Origin: Streptomyces sp. NBC_01275
GTDB lineage: Bacteria > Actinomycetota > Actinomycetes > Streptomycetales > Streptomycetaceae
Length of the DNA stretch: 64,000 nucleotides
Assembly (NCBI RefSeq): GCF_026340655.1
Contig: NZ_JAPEOZ010000001.1
Coordinates: 6,696,001 to 6,760,000 of the forward strand
Reading direction: 5' to 3'
Positions 25,606 through 34,447 of the stretch are shown piece by piece. How positions within the stretch are numbered: the stretch's first letter is position 1; the number at the start of each line of letters is the position of its first letter. The translations under genes were made by a program, and so were the position numbers. Under the pieces are notes generated by a model, which saw only the letters and a program-made list of their open reading frames with translations, had not been told where the DNA came from and ran no database searches.

Positions 25606-25772
25606 TCATGAGTCCATCGCGGCGAGGGCACGCCGACCGGCGCCGGGCATGAAGTGAGCCTAGTGGTCGAGGGTGATCTTTGGAGAGGAGTGGCCGAGCC
25701 AAGCCGACAGGCTCACGATCGACTCGCCGGACTCCAGTTGCACACTGGCGTAAGTGTGCCGACTCCGGTCGT
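25606..25772 (-). pseudogene. Tyrosine recombinase (integrase) C-terminal remnant
   Basis: The minus strand reads SRHTYASVQLESGESIVSLS, then AWLGHSSPKITLDH, the conserved end of phage-type integrases including the RHTYAS box and the LGHSS box. The next codon, which should encode the catalytic Tyr of TLDHY, is TAG at 25660-25662. The frame then continues AHFMPGAGRRALAAMDS to a second stop. The N-terminal two thirds are missing, replaced by unrelated sequence next to the APH-like gene. The protein is certainly inactive, so the element is stranded. Confidence 0.85.
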
Positions 25773-25921
25773 CTATGTGGAGTGGGAGTTCACCGAGCCG
25801 TACCTCCGATCGGCGAGTGCGTGGGCTCGGTGGGACCAGGCGGTTGCCCCGTCGTACGGTGGGCCGGGTATCGGCGCAGCGGAACGGCGTGACCGATCCT
25901 GACCCTGGACGACTCCGACGG

Positions 25922-26908
25922 TCAGAACGTCCAGCCGCGACGGTCGGCCAGCCATCGCAGAGTGACCTCGCCGCACCAGGTCTGGTGCTGGCGAATGTAC
26001 GGGGACCAGTCCGCCTGGGGTTGTGCGCCGGAGACCAGGAAGAAGCCCGATAGAGCGGCCAGGGCCGCATCGAGCTGCTCACCGTCGACTCCTCGGGCCG
26101 TGGGATGGCTCGCGAACAGAAGGGTGGCATCGTGCCCGTCGGCGTGCGCTGTGGCCAGGAGGAGCACGAGGTCAAACCAACTCGCCCCGAGGCACGGCCA
26201 GTTCCAGTCACAGATCCACGCGGATCCGTTTGTGTCGAGCAGAACGTTGTCCTGGCGCAGGTCGTGGTGGAGGACTGCATTGCCGGCCACGGCCTGTCGC
26301 CATTGGGTTTCGAGCTCAGCCAATGTTTCCAGCCGGTTGGTCGGCGCCCATGTCGGCAAGGCTTTCGTACTGGAAGCACCGCTGGCGAGGCCGCGCCAGT
26401 CGGCGAAGTCGCTGTCGTCACCGATCGGTTTGAGGCCGACCTGCTGGAGTGCTCCGGATGGCGTGGAGAGTGCTTCGGCCGTGACCGTGCAGGCGTTGAG
26501 CGTCGCTGCAAGTTCGGCAGGGTTCCACGGCGCTCTGGGCATGCGGCCGTCATCGACGGCATCGAATCCCAGGACGATCCACCCGCCTGCCTGCTCCTCG
26601 ATCCACCGTAGACGGGGCGCTGGAACCCCTGCGGGGAGCGCCTGGTTGATCAATGCCTCCCGTCGGTAGCAGTCGGCAATCACGGTGTTGTCCAGGGCGT
26701 TGACCGCCTTGACGAACTCGGGCCCGTTGGCGCCGTGGAGCACGGCGGCGAAGCCGCTGGTGAACCCGCTTCCGGCGCTCGGCCCGGCGTCCACCACGCC
26801 GCCCAGATGCCGAGAGACAAGCCAACGGACATCCTGTGGCAGGTCGGCCCAGCGCGGGCGTACGGCTGTGGAGCTGTACTGAAGGCGCGGGGTGATCGTG
26901 TTCGACAT
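25922..26908 (-). CDS. APH-fold phosphotransferase (aminoglycoside phosphotransferase family)
   Basis: A 328-aa kinase-like protein carried by the element. VLHHDLRQDNVLL is the Brenner catalytic loop (HxDxxxxN), and WICDWNWPCLGASWFDL supplies the metal-binding Asp equivalent to the DFG motif. GSGFTSGFAAVLHG resembles the nucleotide loop, and the Lys of EFVKAVN may be the ATP anchor. Substrates in this family include aminoglycosides, choline, homoserine and many unknown small molecules; resistance cannot be assumed. ATG at 26908 with GAGGAA just upstream. It overlaps nothing and appears intact. Confidence 0.82.
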   Translation of the reverse strand: MSNTITPRLQYSSTAVRPRWADLPQDVRWLVSRHLGGVVDAGPSAGSGFTSGFAAVLHGANGPEFVKAVNALDNTVIADCYRREALINQALPAGVPAPRLRWIEEQAGGWIVLGFDAVDDGRMPRAPWNPAELAATLNACTVTAEALSTPSGALQQVGLKPIGDDSDFADWRGLASGASSTKALPTWAPTNRLETLAELETQWRQAVAGNAVLHHDLRQDNVLLDTNGSAWICDWNWPCLGASWFDLVLLLATAHADGHDATLLFASHPTARGVDGEQLDAALAALSGFFLVSGAQPQADWSPYIRQHQTWCGEVTLRWLADRRGWTF

Positions 26909-27050
26909 TTCCTCAGCGTGAGGGGATTGCCGTCTCTTACGCCACCGAGTTCTGGCATCCGGCCCTGCCGATCCACCCGGTGGGGGGCCACCACCAGGTG
27001 GACGATCTCCACGGCAGGCAGCGGAGGCTGCAGACAGACCCGTGGAGAGA

Positions 27051-27299
27051 TCAGGAGGCCTCTTTGGGACGTCTTCTTGCCGAGCGTCGGTGGGGTACTC
27101 CGCCGCCGGTCCCACTCAAGGGCAGGAGGGATTCCAGTGGCGCTCCGCTGTTCCAGGAGCCGAACAAGTTGCGGTTCAGAGCTACGATTTGGTGCTTGAC
27201 CGCGAGGTCTCGTGCAGCTTTGCCGTACTCGCAGGTGGCGACGAACAGGGCGACGTCCGCGTGGTGTTCGTTGAAGGCCATGCCGACGAACTTCTGCAT
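27051..27299 (-). pseudogene. Restriction-endonuclease-like remnant
   Basis: An 82-codon frame beginning MQKFVGMAFNEHHADVALFV, then LAVKHQIVALNR, resembles from memory the C-terminal part of Mrr-type restriction endonucleases found in Streptomyces. A stop lies seven codons before the ATG, and the preceding homologous-looking part continues in another frame, so it is frameshifted and truncated. The region 26909-27638 otherwise holds no intact gene. Confidence 0.4.
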
Positions 27300-27638
27300 G
27301 TCGCCACTGGGTGTGCCACGTCATCGTCCCGCCGGCGGGCAAGACCGAGCCGCCCGGTCTCCATTGGCACAGGGTGCCCAGTTCTCCCAGGGCTCTGACG
27401 GAACCCGCCGCGTTGCGCCGAGCCCTGAGTAAAGCGCGCAGAGAGCGCCGTGCGTCCGCGGAAGACCCAGCCTCGTAGACCGCGCACAGTCGGATCCGGA
27501 ACAACCTCGCTGCCGGTGCCGCCCAACGCCCCAGTAAGGCGACGCTCCCACTGTTCACGGACAACGTCGGCCGGGGGGCAGCGCGAACGCGGCCCATCGC
27601 CCCCATCGGCATCTCGGTTCACCAGGGAGAAGATCTCC

Positions 27639-28046
27639 GTGTCGGCACCCCGCACTGCCCAGGCGTCCGGGCTGACGGGACATTCGCGTCGCTGTCACGG
27701 ATCCGGGTGCCACTTGAGTAGATACAACGACGACGCACAGTGCAATGCATGCCTCCGGCTGGCGTGGGGGGAAGCCCCGGGGGCTCAACCGTGGGTACCG
27801 GAGCACGTCTGGGAGTCAAGCGACATCCAATTAGCCCTCCAGGACAGAGACTTCGGGACTGTCTGCTTACTTGTCCGAAGACTCGGTTCGCTCCGGCAAG
27901 ATGATCTGGCGACACTGACCGGCCTGAGTCAGGCCTTCCTGTCGATGCTGGAATCCGGAGAAGCCCTGCGATCCGGCAACCAAGCTACAGACGTTGTATT
28001 ACCCGCCGATTCCGAAGGGCAGCCCTTTGTGATCATTGCTCAGTGA
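27639..28046 (+). CDS. Truncated XRE-family regulator with N-terminal zinc-ribbon-like Cys cluster
   Basis: GTG at 27639, with GGGAGA 9 bases upstream, gives 135 aa. Residues 19-40 hold CHGSGCHLSRYNDDAQCNAC, a four-cysteine cluster typical of a Streptomyces XRE family. The helix-turn-helix follows at about 75-110 (LRQDDLATLTGLSQAFLSML, then ESGE). Family members I know continue for some 250 further residues; here the sequence changes after ESGE and stops, overlapping the convergent gene by 48 bp. It is probably a decayed regulator of the element. Confidence 0.65.
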   Translation: MSAPRTAQASGLTGHSRRCHGSGCHLSRYNDDAQCNACLRLAWGEAPGAQPWVPEHVWESSDIQLALQDRDFGTVCLLVRRLGSLRQDDLATLTGLSQAFLSMLESGEALRSGNQATDVVLPADSEGQPFVIIAQ

Positions 28047-28478
28047 ACGTCGTATGACGTTGACCAGCTTCGCCTGTGCCTTGGCGGGTGCCTGCCTGGC
28101 CTGTTCGAACTCCTCCGGACTCAGCGGGTTACGCAGCGGAGTGCGTTCGCCTCGCTCCACCTGGTCCAGGAAGGAGTTGATGGCGCGGCCGAAGTTGTCG
28201 ACTTCGGCCGCAACTTCCGCGGGGGCGACCAGGCTTACGCCTATCAAGGCCGCGCTCCACTCGCCCCAGTCGTAATCCCAGCCGCGCCGGTCACCATGCG
28301 CTCGCCTGAGTTCCATCGTGAACTTGGCGTAGTGGTTGAACAGTTCCTGGTAGGCGGCAAGCTGCTGATCCCGTGTCCACTGACGATCTTGAGCACGGCG
28401 CGTGACGATACCGCCGACCAGCACACCCGCTGTGGCGGAAAGCGCTCCAGCGGCCGTAGTCACAAGCGTGTCCAGCAT
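27999..28478 (-). CDS. Membrane-anchored protein of unknown function
   Basis: A 159-aa product from ATG at 28478, with AGGGGG 4 bases before it. Residues 2-24 (LDTLVTTAAGALSATAGVLV) are one membrane helix with a Gly-rich end. The rest is a helical cytoplasmic domain (WTRDQQLAAYQELFNHYAKF). The pattern of a short anchor plus helical rod is common in Streptomyces hypothetical proteins. It is the gene nearest the sdaA end of the element, and its tail overlaps the truncated XRE gene. Confidence 0.7.
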   Translation of the reverse strand: MLDTLVTTAAGALSATAGVLVGGIVTRRAQDRQWTRDQQLAAYQELFNHYAKFTMELRRAHGDRRGWDYDWGEWSAALIGVSLVAPAEVAAEVDNFGRAINSFLDQVERGERTPLRNPLSPEEFEQARQAPAKAQAKLVNVIRRSLSNDHKGLPFGIGG

Positions 28479-28666
28479 CAAACCCCCTGAGGCCCTGCCG
28501 TCCCAACCTTCGGCGAGACGAACATACTGATCATCAATCCTCGACGGCAACGATCAGGGAGTGGGGCTTGGTCGAGTCGTCTTTGCTGGTGACGGCGTGG
28601 CCCGATCCAGCGGATCCGGACCTGCCGTCACGCCTTGGAAGTCATCGCCGATCCAGGGGCAAGCTG

Positions 28667-28682
28667 GGGACTTTTCAGGGAC
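28667..28682. repeat. Arm-type 16-bp direct repeat, right copy
   Basis: GGGACTTTTCAGGGAC matches the left copy at 25566-25581 except for one C/T change. It is 32 bp inside the right att repeat. Confidence 0.6.
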
Positions 28683-28714
28683 TTTCCGCCGCGTAAGCAG
28701 GGAAGGCCCTGACA

Positions 28715-28809
28715 GCGCTGAAAGTTACGAATGCGCTGGGCAGGGCCTACGTCATCAGCACTCGATGATGTTCACCGCGAGGCCCCCGCGCGCGGTCTCC
28801 TTGTACTTG
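28715..28809. repeat. attR-like repeat at the 3' end of sdaA
   Basis: Partner of 25392-25486. It contains the last 18 codons of the intact sdaA gene and 40 bp beyond the stop. Recombination between the two copies would remove about 3.3 kb and leave one complete sdaA. Confidence 0.85.
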
Positions 28810-30122
28810 ACGCTCATGTCCGCGCCGGTTTCCTTCATCGTCTTGATGACCTTGTCCAGGGACACCTTGTGGGAGCCGTCGCCGCGCATGGCCATGCGGG
28901 CGGCGGTGACGGCCTTGACGGCGGCCATGCCGTTGCGTTCGATGCAGGGGATCTGGACCAGGCCGCCCACCGGGTCGCAGGTGAGGCCGAGGTTGTGTTC
29001 CATGCCGATCTCGGCGGCGTTCTCGACCTGTTCGGGGGAGCCGCCGAGGACCTCGGCGAGGGCGCCCGCCGCCATGGAGCAGGCGGAGCCGACCTCGCCC
29101 TGGCAGCCGACCTCGGCGCCGGAGATGGAGGCGTTCTCCTTGAAGAGCATGCCGATCGCGCCGGCCGCGAGGAGGAAGCGGACGACGCCGTCCTCGTCCG
29201 CGCCGGGGACGAAGTTGACGTAGTAGTGCAGGACGGCCGGGATGATGCCCGCGGCGCCGTTGGTGGGGGCCGTCACCACGCGGCCGCCGGCCGCGTTCTC
29301 CTCGTTCACCGCCATCGCGTACAGCGTGATCCACTCCATGGAGTGGGCCAACGGGTCGCCCTCCGCCCGGAGTTGACGGGCCGTCATCGCGGCGCGGCGG
29401 CGCACGCGCAGGCCGCCCGGCAGGATGCCCTCGCGGGACATGCCGCGGGAGACGCAGGACTGCATGACCCGCCAGATGTCCAGGAGGCCGGAGCGGATCT
29501 CGTCCTCCGTGCGCCAGGCGCGCTCGTTCTCGAGCATCAGGGAGGAGATCGACAGGCCCGTCTCCTGCGTCAGGCGCAGCAGTTCGTCGCCGGTGCGGAA
29601 GGGGTACTTCAGGACCGTGTCGTCGAGCTTGATGCGGTCCGCGCCCACCGCGTCCTCGTCGACGACGAAGCCGCCGCCGACCGAGTAGTACGTCTTACGA
29701 ACCAACTCCGTGCCCTGGGCGTCGTAGGCCCACAGCGTCATGCCGTTCGCGTGGTACGGGAGGGTCTCGCGGCGGTGCAGGACCAGGTCGTCGTCGAAGG
29801 AGAACGGGATCTCGCGCTCGCCCAGGAGGCGCAGCCGGCCGGACTCCTTGATCTGCTCCACCCGTTCGTCCGCGCCCTCCACGTCGACCGTGCGCGGCGA
29901 GGCCCCCTCCAGGCCGAGGAGGACCGCCTTCGGCGTGCCGTGGCCGTGGCCGGTCGCGCCGAGCGAGCCGTACAGCTCGCAGCGGGCGGACGCCGTCGCG
30001 TCCAGCAGACCCTCGCTCCGCAGTCGCCGCGCGAACATGCGGGCCGCGCGCATCGGGCCGACCGTGTGGGAGCTGGACGGGCCGATGCCGATCGAGAACA
30101 GGTCGAAGACCGAGATGGCCAC
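28755..30122 (-). CDS. sdaA: L-serine ammonia-lyase (L-serine dehydratase)
   Basis: Converts L-serine to pyruvate and ammonia with a 4Fe-4S cluster. The 455-aa length matches the fused single-chain form: an N-terminal beta domain ([18 protein letters not shown]) and a C-terminal alpha domain whose cysteines, in [15 protein letters not shown] and LTCDPVGG with IPCIERNG, bind the cluster. GTG at 30122 with GAGGAG 5 bases upstream. It is the last gene of the gcvT-gcvH-glyA-sdaA group, where the serine made from glycine can be deaminated. Its last codons are the attachment site of the adjacent element. Confidence 0.95.
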   Translation of the reverse strand: MAISVFDLFSIGIGPSSSHTVGPMRAARMFARRLRSEGLLDATASARCELYGSLGATGHGHGTPKAVLLGLEGASPRTVDVEGADERVEQIKESGRLRLLGEREIPFSFDDDLVLHRRETLPYHANGMTLWAYDAQGTELVRKTYYSVGGGFVVDEDAVGADRIKLDDTVLKYPFRTGDELLRLTQETGLSISSLMLENERAWRTEDEIRSGLLDIWRVMQSCVSRGMSREGILPGGLRVRRRAAMTARQLRAEGDPLAHSMEWITLYAMAVNEENAAGGRVVTAPTNGAAGIIPAVLHYYVNFVPGADEDGVVRFLLAAGAIGMLFKENASISGAEVGCQGEVGSACSMAAGALAEVLGGSPEQVENAAEIGMEHNLGLTCDPVGGLVQIPCIERNGMAAVKAVTAARMAMRGDGSHKVSLDKVIKTMKETGADMSVKYKETARGGLAVNIIEC

Positions 30123-30207
30123 GGTGACTCCTCAGAACGGGGGTGGAACAAGGGGTGGGGCACCGCGTTCACCTCTCAGTGTGCGCGCGGCGCCCCGTGC
30201 AGCGGTA

Positions 30208-31485
30208 CTACCGGCCCAGGGTCGGGTACAGCGGGTGCTTGTCGGCCAGGGCCTTGACGCGGGACTTCAGCGCCTCGACGTCGTACGACGGCTTGAGGGC
30301 TTCGGCGATCACGTCCGCGACCTCGGCGAAGTCCTCGGTCGTGAAGCCGCGGGTGGCGAGGGCCGGCGTGCCGATCCGCAGGCCCGACGTCACCATCGGC
30401 GGACGCGGGTCGTTCGGGACCGCGTTGCGGTTGACCGTGATGCCGACCTCGTGGAGACGGTCCTCGGCCTGCCGGCCGTCCAGCTCGGACTCGCGCAGGT
30501 CGACCAGGATCAGGTGGACGTCCGTGCCGCCGGAGAGGACGTTCACCCCGGCCGCGCGGGCGTCCGGCGCGGTCAGGCGCTCCGCGAGGATCCGCGCGCC
30601 GTCGACCGTGCGGCGCTGGCGCTCCTTGAAGCCCTCGCTCGCGGCGACCTTGAAGGAGACCGCCTTGGCCGCGATCACATGCTCCAGGGGGCCGCCCTGG
30701 AAGCCCGGGAAGACGGACGAGTTCAGCTTCTTCGCGAACTCCTGCTTGGCGAGGATGATGCCGCCGCGCGGCCCGCCCAGCGTCTTGTGGGTGGTGGAGG
30801 TGACCACGTCCGCGTGCTCCACCGGGTTCGGGTGGAGGCCGGCCGCGACCAGACCCGCGAAGTGCGCCATGTCGACCCACAGGAAGGCCTCGACCTCGTC
30901 CGCGATCCGGCGGAACTCGGCGAAGTCCAGCTGCCTCGGGTACGCCGACCAGCCCGCGATGATCACCTTCGGGCGGTGCTCCTTGGCGAGCCGCTCGACC
31001 TCGGCCATGTCGACCAGGCCGTTCTCGGCGTCCACGTGGTAGGCGACCACGTTGAACTGCTTGCCGGAGAAGTTCAGCCGCATCCCGTGGGTCAGGTGAC
31101 CGCCGTGCGCCAGGTCCAGGCCGAGGATGGTGTCGCCGGGCTGGGCCAGCGCGAACAGGGCGGCCTGGTTGGCGGAGGCGCCCGAGTGCGGCTGCACGTT
31201 GGCGTACTCGGCGCCGAACAGCTCCTTGATCCGGTCGATCGCGATCTGCTCGGCCACGTCGACGTGCTCGCAGCCGCCGTAGTAGCGGCGGCCCGGGTAG
31301 CCCTCGGCGTACTTGTTGGTCAGGACCGAGCCCTGCGCCTCCATGACCGCGAGCGGAGCGAAGTTCTCCGACGCGATCATCTCGAGCGTGGACTGCTGGC
31401 GGTTCAGCTCGGCGTCGACCGCCGCGGCGATCTCCGGATCGAGCTCGTGCAGGGGCGTGTTCAGAACGGATGTGGGCTCAGACAT
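30208..31485 (-). CDS. glyA: Serine hydroxymethyltransferase
   Basis: Interconverts serine and glycine with tetrahydrofolate; PLP enzyme of 425 aa, normal for the family. [17 protein letters not shown] contains the Schiff-base lysine, and [15 protein letters not shown] and [10 protein letters not shown] are substrate-binding segments. ATG at 31485 with AGGAG about 10 bases before it. It follows gcvH by 14 bp, so the three genes form one unit with the glycine cleavage pathway. This second glyA context (with gcv and sdaA) points to catabolic rather than biosynthetic use. Confidence 0.95.
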   Translation of the reverse strand: MSEPTSVLNTPLHELDPEIAAAVDAELNRQQSTLEMIASENFAPLAVMEAQGSVLTNKYAEGYPGRRYYGGCEHVDVAEQIAIDRIKELFGAEYANVQPHSGASANQAALFALAQPGDTILGLDLAHGGHLTHGMRLNFSGKQFNVVAYHVDAENGLVDMAEVERLAKEHRPKVIIAGWSAYPRQLDFAEFRRIADEVEAFLWVDMAHFAGLVAAGLHPNPVEHADVVTSTTHKTLGGPRGGIILAKQEFAKKLNSSVFPGFQGGPLEHVIAAKAVSFKVAASEGFKERQRRTVDGARILAERLTAPDARAAGVNVLSGGTDVHLILVDLRESELDGRQAEDRLHEVGITVNRNAVPNDPRPPMVTSGLRIGTPALATRGFTTEDFAEVADVIAEALKPSYDVEALKSRVKALADKHPLYPTLGR

Positions 31486-31499
31486 GGGGCTACGACTCC

Positions 31500-31877
31500 T
31501 CAGCCGGCGGAAAAGGCGGTGTACTCGTCGGCGGACAGCAGGTCGTCCGGCTCGTCCGCGACGCGTACCTTGAACAGCCACCCGCCCTCGAAGGGCGCGG
31601 AGTTCACCAGCGCCGGGTCGTCGACGACGTCCTGGTTGACCTCGACGATCTCGCCGGTGACCGGCGCGTACAGCTCGCTGACCGACTTGGTCGACTCCAG
31701 TTCGCCGCAGGACTCGCCCGCGGTCACCGTGGCGCCGACCTCCGGGAGCTGGACGAAGACCACGTCGCCGAGCGCGTTGGCCGCGTGCTCCGTGATGCCG
31801 ACCGTCGAGACGCCGCCCTCGGCGTCCGACAGCCACTCGTGCTCCTTGCTGTAGCGCAGCTGCTGGGGGTTGCTCAT
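31500..31877 (-). CDS. gcvH: Glycine cleavage system H protein
   Basis: A 125-aa lipoyl carrier that shuttles the methylamine group between the P, T and L proteins. The lipoylated lysine is in [22 protein letters not shown] and [20 protein letters not shown] are family landmarks. ATG at 31877 with AGGAG about 10 bases upstream. It lies between gcvT and glyA. The P protein (gcvP) is not in the window. Confidence 0.96.
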   Translation of the reverse strand: MSNPQQLRYSKEHEWLSDAEGGVSTVGITEHAANALGDVVFVQLPEVGATVTAGESCGELESTKSVSELYAPVTGEIVEVNQDVVDDPALVNSAPFEGGWLFKVRVADEPDDLLSADEYTAFSAG

Positions 31878-31991
31878 GGCCTGAATTCTCCTGTACGCGG
31901 GGGAGTGCTGATGAATGGGGGACTGCTGGAAACGCACGTGAGCAGCGGAAATGTGCGCAGGGTCACGTCCGGGGGCGGGGCCGGGGACTGA

Positions 31992-32023
31992 GGGCGGGGG
32001 CCGGAGACGGAAGGCCCGCGCCC
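31992..32023 (-). other. Intercistronic hairpin between gcvT and gcvH
   Basis: GGGCGGGGGCC at 31992-32002 pairs with GGCCCGCGCCC at 32013-32023 with one mismatch, in the 165-bp gap after the gcvT stop. It could attenuate or stabilise the downstream message. Confidence 0.4.
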
Positions 32024-32042
32024 GGTGTCCCCCGCCCAGTGT

Positions 32043-33161
32043 CTACTTGCGGCGCTTGTAGAACGGCAGCGCCACGACCTCGTACGGCTCGTGGCTGCCC
32101 CGGATGTCCACGCCGACGCCGGGCGTGCCCGGGGCCGCGTGGGCGGCGTCGACGTAGGCCATCGCGATCGGCTTGCCGAGGGTGGGGGAGGGGGCGCCGG
32201 AGGTGACCTCGCCGATCACCTCGCCGGCCGCGACGACGGCGTACCCGGCGCGCGGGACGCGGCGGCCCTCGGCGACCAGGCCGACCAGGACGCGCGGAGG
32301 CTGCGAAGCAGCGCGCTCGGCGGCCGCCTCCAGCGCCGTACGCCCCACGAAGTCGCCGTCCTTGTCGAACTTCACCACCCGGCCGAGCCCGGCGTCGAAG
32401 GGGGTGAGGGAGGTCGACAGCTCGTGCCCGTACAGCGGCATGCCCGCCTCCAGGCGCAGGGTGTCCCGGCAGGACAGACCGCACGGGACAAGGCCGACGC
32501 CCTCGCCGGCCTTGGTCAGGGCCTGCCACAGCTCGACCGCGTGCCCGGGCTTCACGAACAGCTCGAAGCCGTCCTCGCCGGTGTACCCGGTGCGGGCGAT
32601 GAGCGCGGGGACCCCGGCGACGGAGCCGGGCAGGCCGGCGTAGTACTTCAGGCCGTCGAGGTCGGCGTCGGTGAGGGCCTTCAGGATTCCGGGGGACTCG
32701 GGGCCCTGGACGGCGATCAGGGCGTACGCGTCCCGGTCGTCGCGGACCTCGGCCTCGAAGCCGGACGCCCGCTCGGTCAGCGCGTCCAGCACGACCTGGG
32801 CGTTGGAGGCGTTGGCGACGACCATGAACTCGGTCTCGGCCAGCCGGTAGACGATCAGGTCGTCGAGGATGCCGCCGTCGGCCCGGCAGATCATGGTGTA
32901 GCGGGCGCGGCCGACGCCGACGGACGCGAGGTCGCCGACCAGGGCGTGGTTCAGAAGAGCAGCGGCCTGGGGGCCGGTGACCGTGATCTCGCCCATGTGC
33001 GAGAGGTCGAAGAGCCCGGCCTTCGTGCGGACGGCGTTGTGCTCGTCGCGCTCGGAGCCGTAGCGCAGGGGCATGTCCCAGCCGGCGAAGTCGGTCATCG
33101 TCGCACCGAGCGAACGATGCAGGGCATCGAGCGCGGTGTGACGGGGTTCGTTACTGCTCAT
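32043..33161 (-). CDS. gcvT: Aminomethyltransferase (glycine cleavage T protein)
   Basis: Transfers the methylene group from the H protein to tetrahydrofolate and releases ammonia. The 372-aa length is normal. FAGWDMPLRYGSERDEHNAV, LFDLSHMGEITVTG and YTGEDGFELF are characteristic, and the last corresponds to the folate-binding region. ATG at 33161 with GGGAG 11 bases before it; in-frame codons upstream reach into the riboswitch and are rejected. First gene of the operon, controlled by the glycine riboswitch just upstream. Confidence 0.95.
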   Translation of the reverse strand: MSSNEPRHTALDALHRSLGATMTDFAGWDMPLRYGSERDEHNAVRTKAGLFDLSHMGEITVTGPQAAALLNHALVGDLASVGVGRARYTMICRADGGILDDLIVYRLAETEFMVVANASNAQVVLDALTERASGFEAEVRDDRDAYALIAVQGPESPGILKALTDADLDGLKYYAGLPGSVAGVPALIARTGYTGEDGFELFVKPGHAVELWQALTKAGEGVGLVPCGLSCRDTLRLEAGMPLYGHELSTSLTPFDAGLGRVVKFDKDGDFVGRTALEAAAERAASQPPRVLVGLVAEGRRVPRAGYAVVAAGEVIGEVTSGAPSPTLGKPIAMAYVDAAHAAPGTPGVGVDIRGSHEPYEVVALPFYKRRK

Positions 33162-33211
33162 CGGGCGTTCGTCTCCCAAGGCATGACAGGCGAGGGCGAG
33201 GTCGTTCCTCC

Positions 33212-33430
33212 CCATCTGTCATCGGAACCTGAGAGGTTCGCCGTGATCTCCGGATCACCGACTTGCACCTTGGGTGGAGCCGCCCCTGTCGACACAGGGA
33301 TCGGCCCGCTTTTCAGATGTGCCTCGCCCGCGCGGTAACTGGGCCTGAGAGATTCAAGGGAGGGACTTGCTCCTTCGGCGCCCCAGCGAAGCTGGCGATG
33401 CAGCTGCTGCTGGGAACTCTCCCGCGCGGA
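33212..33430 (-). ncRNA. Tandem glycine riboswitch upstream of gcvT
   Basis: On the minus strand two glycine-aptamer cores follow one another. The first begins GCGCGGGAGAG, includes GGCGCCGAAGGAGCAA and ends near CTCTCAGGCCC and TACCGCGC. The second has AAGGTGCAAG and closes with AACCTCTCAGGTTCCGATGA. These are the conserved glycine-riboswitch elements, and the position 51 bp before gcvT fits an ON switch for glycine breakdown. The rest of 33431-33611 is the promoter region shared with the divergent kinase gene. Confidence 0.93.
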
Positions 33431-33611
33431 TTCAAACGGCCGGTATGCAGTTGGCGGGCACATCATTGCACGGCCCGCCCCGGTCACGGCAGGCCGCATC
33501 TGTAACCGGCTTGTGTCGGTACGCGCACGAAAACGCGAGACGCGGCGCATTACCGTTTCTTTACGCTCAGTGGGGAGAGGACTTACCTGACCCCCGGGGA
33601 GGACGATCACG

Positions 33612-34292
33612 GTGAACAGGACCACGGCGAGGACCACGGCGTTCGCGACCGGCTCGGCGATCGCGCTGCCCGCGCAACCCACGGCGCCGGCCCGGGAGGC
33701 GTGCGCCCCGCGGCCCGCGCCCGTCGTCCGCGATCTGCGCGAGCGAGCCGGCCACAGCCCGCACGGCCTGCTCTTCGGCCCCCGTGACCTGGTCGTGGTC
33801 ACCGGTCTGCCCGGGAGCGGCAAGTCCACGCTGATGCGGCGGGCGGTGCGGGGCGCGCGCATCGACTCCCAGGACACCCGCGACCGCTGGGACGCGCGCG
33901 CCCCCCGCCTCCTGCCCTACGCCCTCTACCGGCCCCTGGTGCGCCTCGCCCACTACGCCGGACTGCGCCGGGCGCTGCGCGGCGGCGAGGGCGTCGTCGT
34001 GCACGACTGCGGTACGCAGACCTGGGTGCGCGACTGGCTGGCCCGCGCGGCCCGCCGCCGCGGCGGCACCCTGCACCTGCTCCTCCTCGACGTCACCCCG
34101 GACGCGGCTCTCGAGGGCCAGCGCGAGCGCGGACGGGGCGTCTCCCGGTACGCGTTCCTGCGCCACCGCAGGGCGGCCGCCCGTCTGATCCGCTCGGTGG
34201 AACAGGGCCGCCTCCCCGAAGGCTGCGGCTCGGCAGTCCTCCTGGACCGCGACGCGGCGGACACCCTCCACCGAATCGCCTTCACGGCCTGA
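33612..34292 (+). CDS. P-loop kinase/ATPase (AAA_33-like)
   Basis: A 226-aa protein. Walker A is GLPGSGKST at about residues 64-72, and the following DTRDRW resembles the acceptor-binding region of small P-loop kinases. LHLLLLDVTP is the next strand, and ARG-rich RERGRGVSRYAFLRHRR may be the lid. Substrate unknown; zeta-toxin or polynucleotide-kinase-like relatives exist. The first 50 residues are Ala/Pro-rich. GTG at 33612 with GGGGAGG 9 bases before. It is divergent from gcvT. The coding end lies in a 15-bp repeat. Confidence 0.8.
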   Translation: MNRTTARTTAFATGSAIALPAQPTAPAREACAPRPAPVVRDLRERAGHSPHGLLFGPRDLVVVTGLPGSGKSTLMRRAVRGARIDSQDTRDRWDARAPRLLPYALYRPLVRLAHYAGLRRALRGGEGVVVHDCGTQTWVRDWLARAARRRGGTLHLLLLDVTPDAALEGQRERGRGVSRYAFLRHRRAAARLIRSVEQGRLPEGCGSAVLLDRDAADTLHRIAFTA

Positions 34293-34340
34293 GGCTTCAC
34301 GGCCTGAGGCTTCACGGCCTGAGGCTTCACGACCTGAGGC
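34281..34340. repeat. 15-bp tandem repeat, four copies, across a stop codon
   Basis: TTCACGGCCTGAGGC occurs three times exactly and once with one change. The first copy supplies the last codons and the TGA of the kinase gene, so each further copy repeats an end of the gene. Confidence 0.9.
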
Positions 34341-34447
34341 TCACGAGGCTTCATGACCGGAAACCGAGGGGCCGGGGACTGAGGAAAGTCCCCCGGTACC
34401 CGCTAGCCTTTCAGCCACAGCAGTGGTTCCCAGCAGGCGGTAGGCAG

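Noticed and set aside
25922..26908. Confident antibiotic-resistance gene
   Set aside because: APH-fold motifs are present, but the family phosphorylates many substrates and nothing points to an aminoglycoside.
26909..27638. Several plus-strand frames of 100-150 codons in the element
   Set aside because: None has a plausible start site or composition; the only recognisable coding signal is the minus-strand endonuclease remnant.
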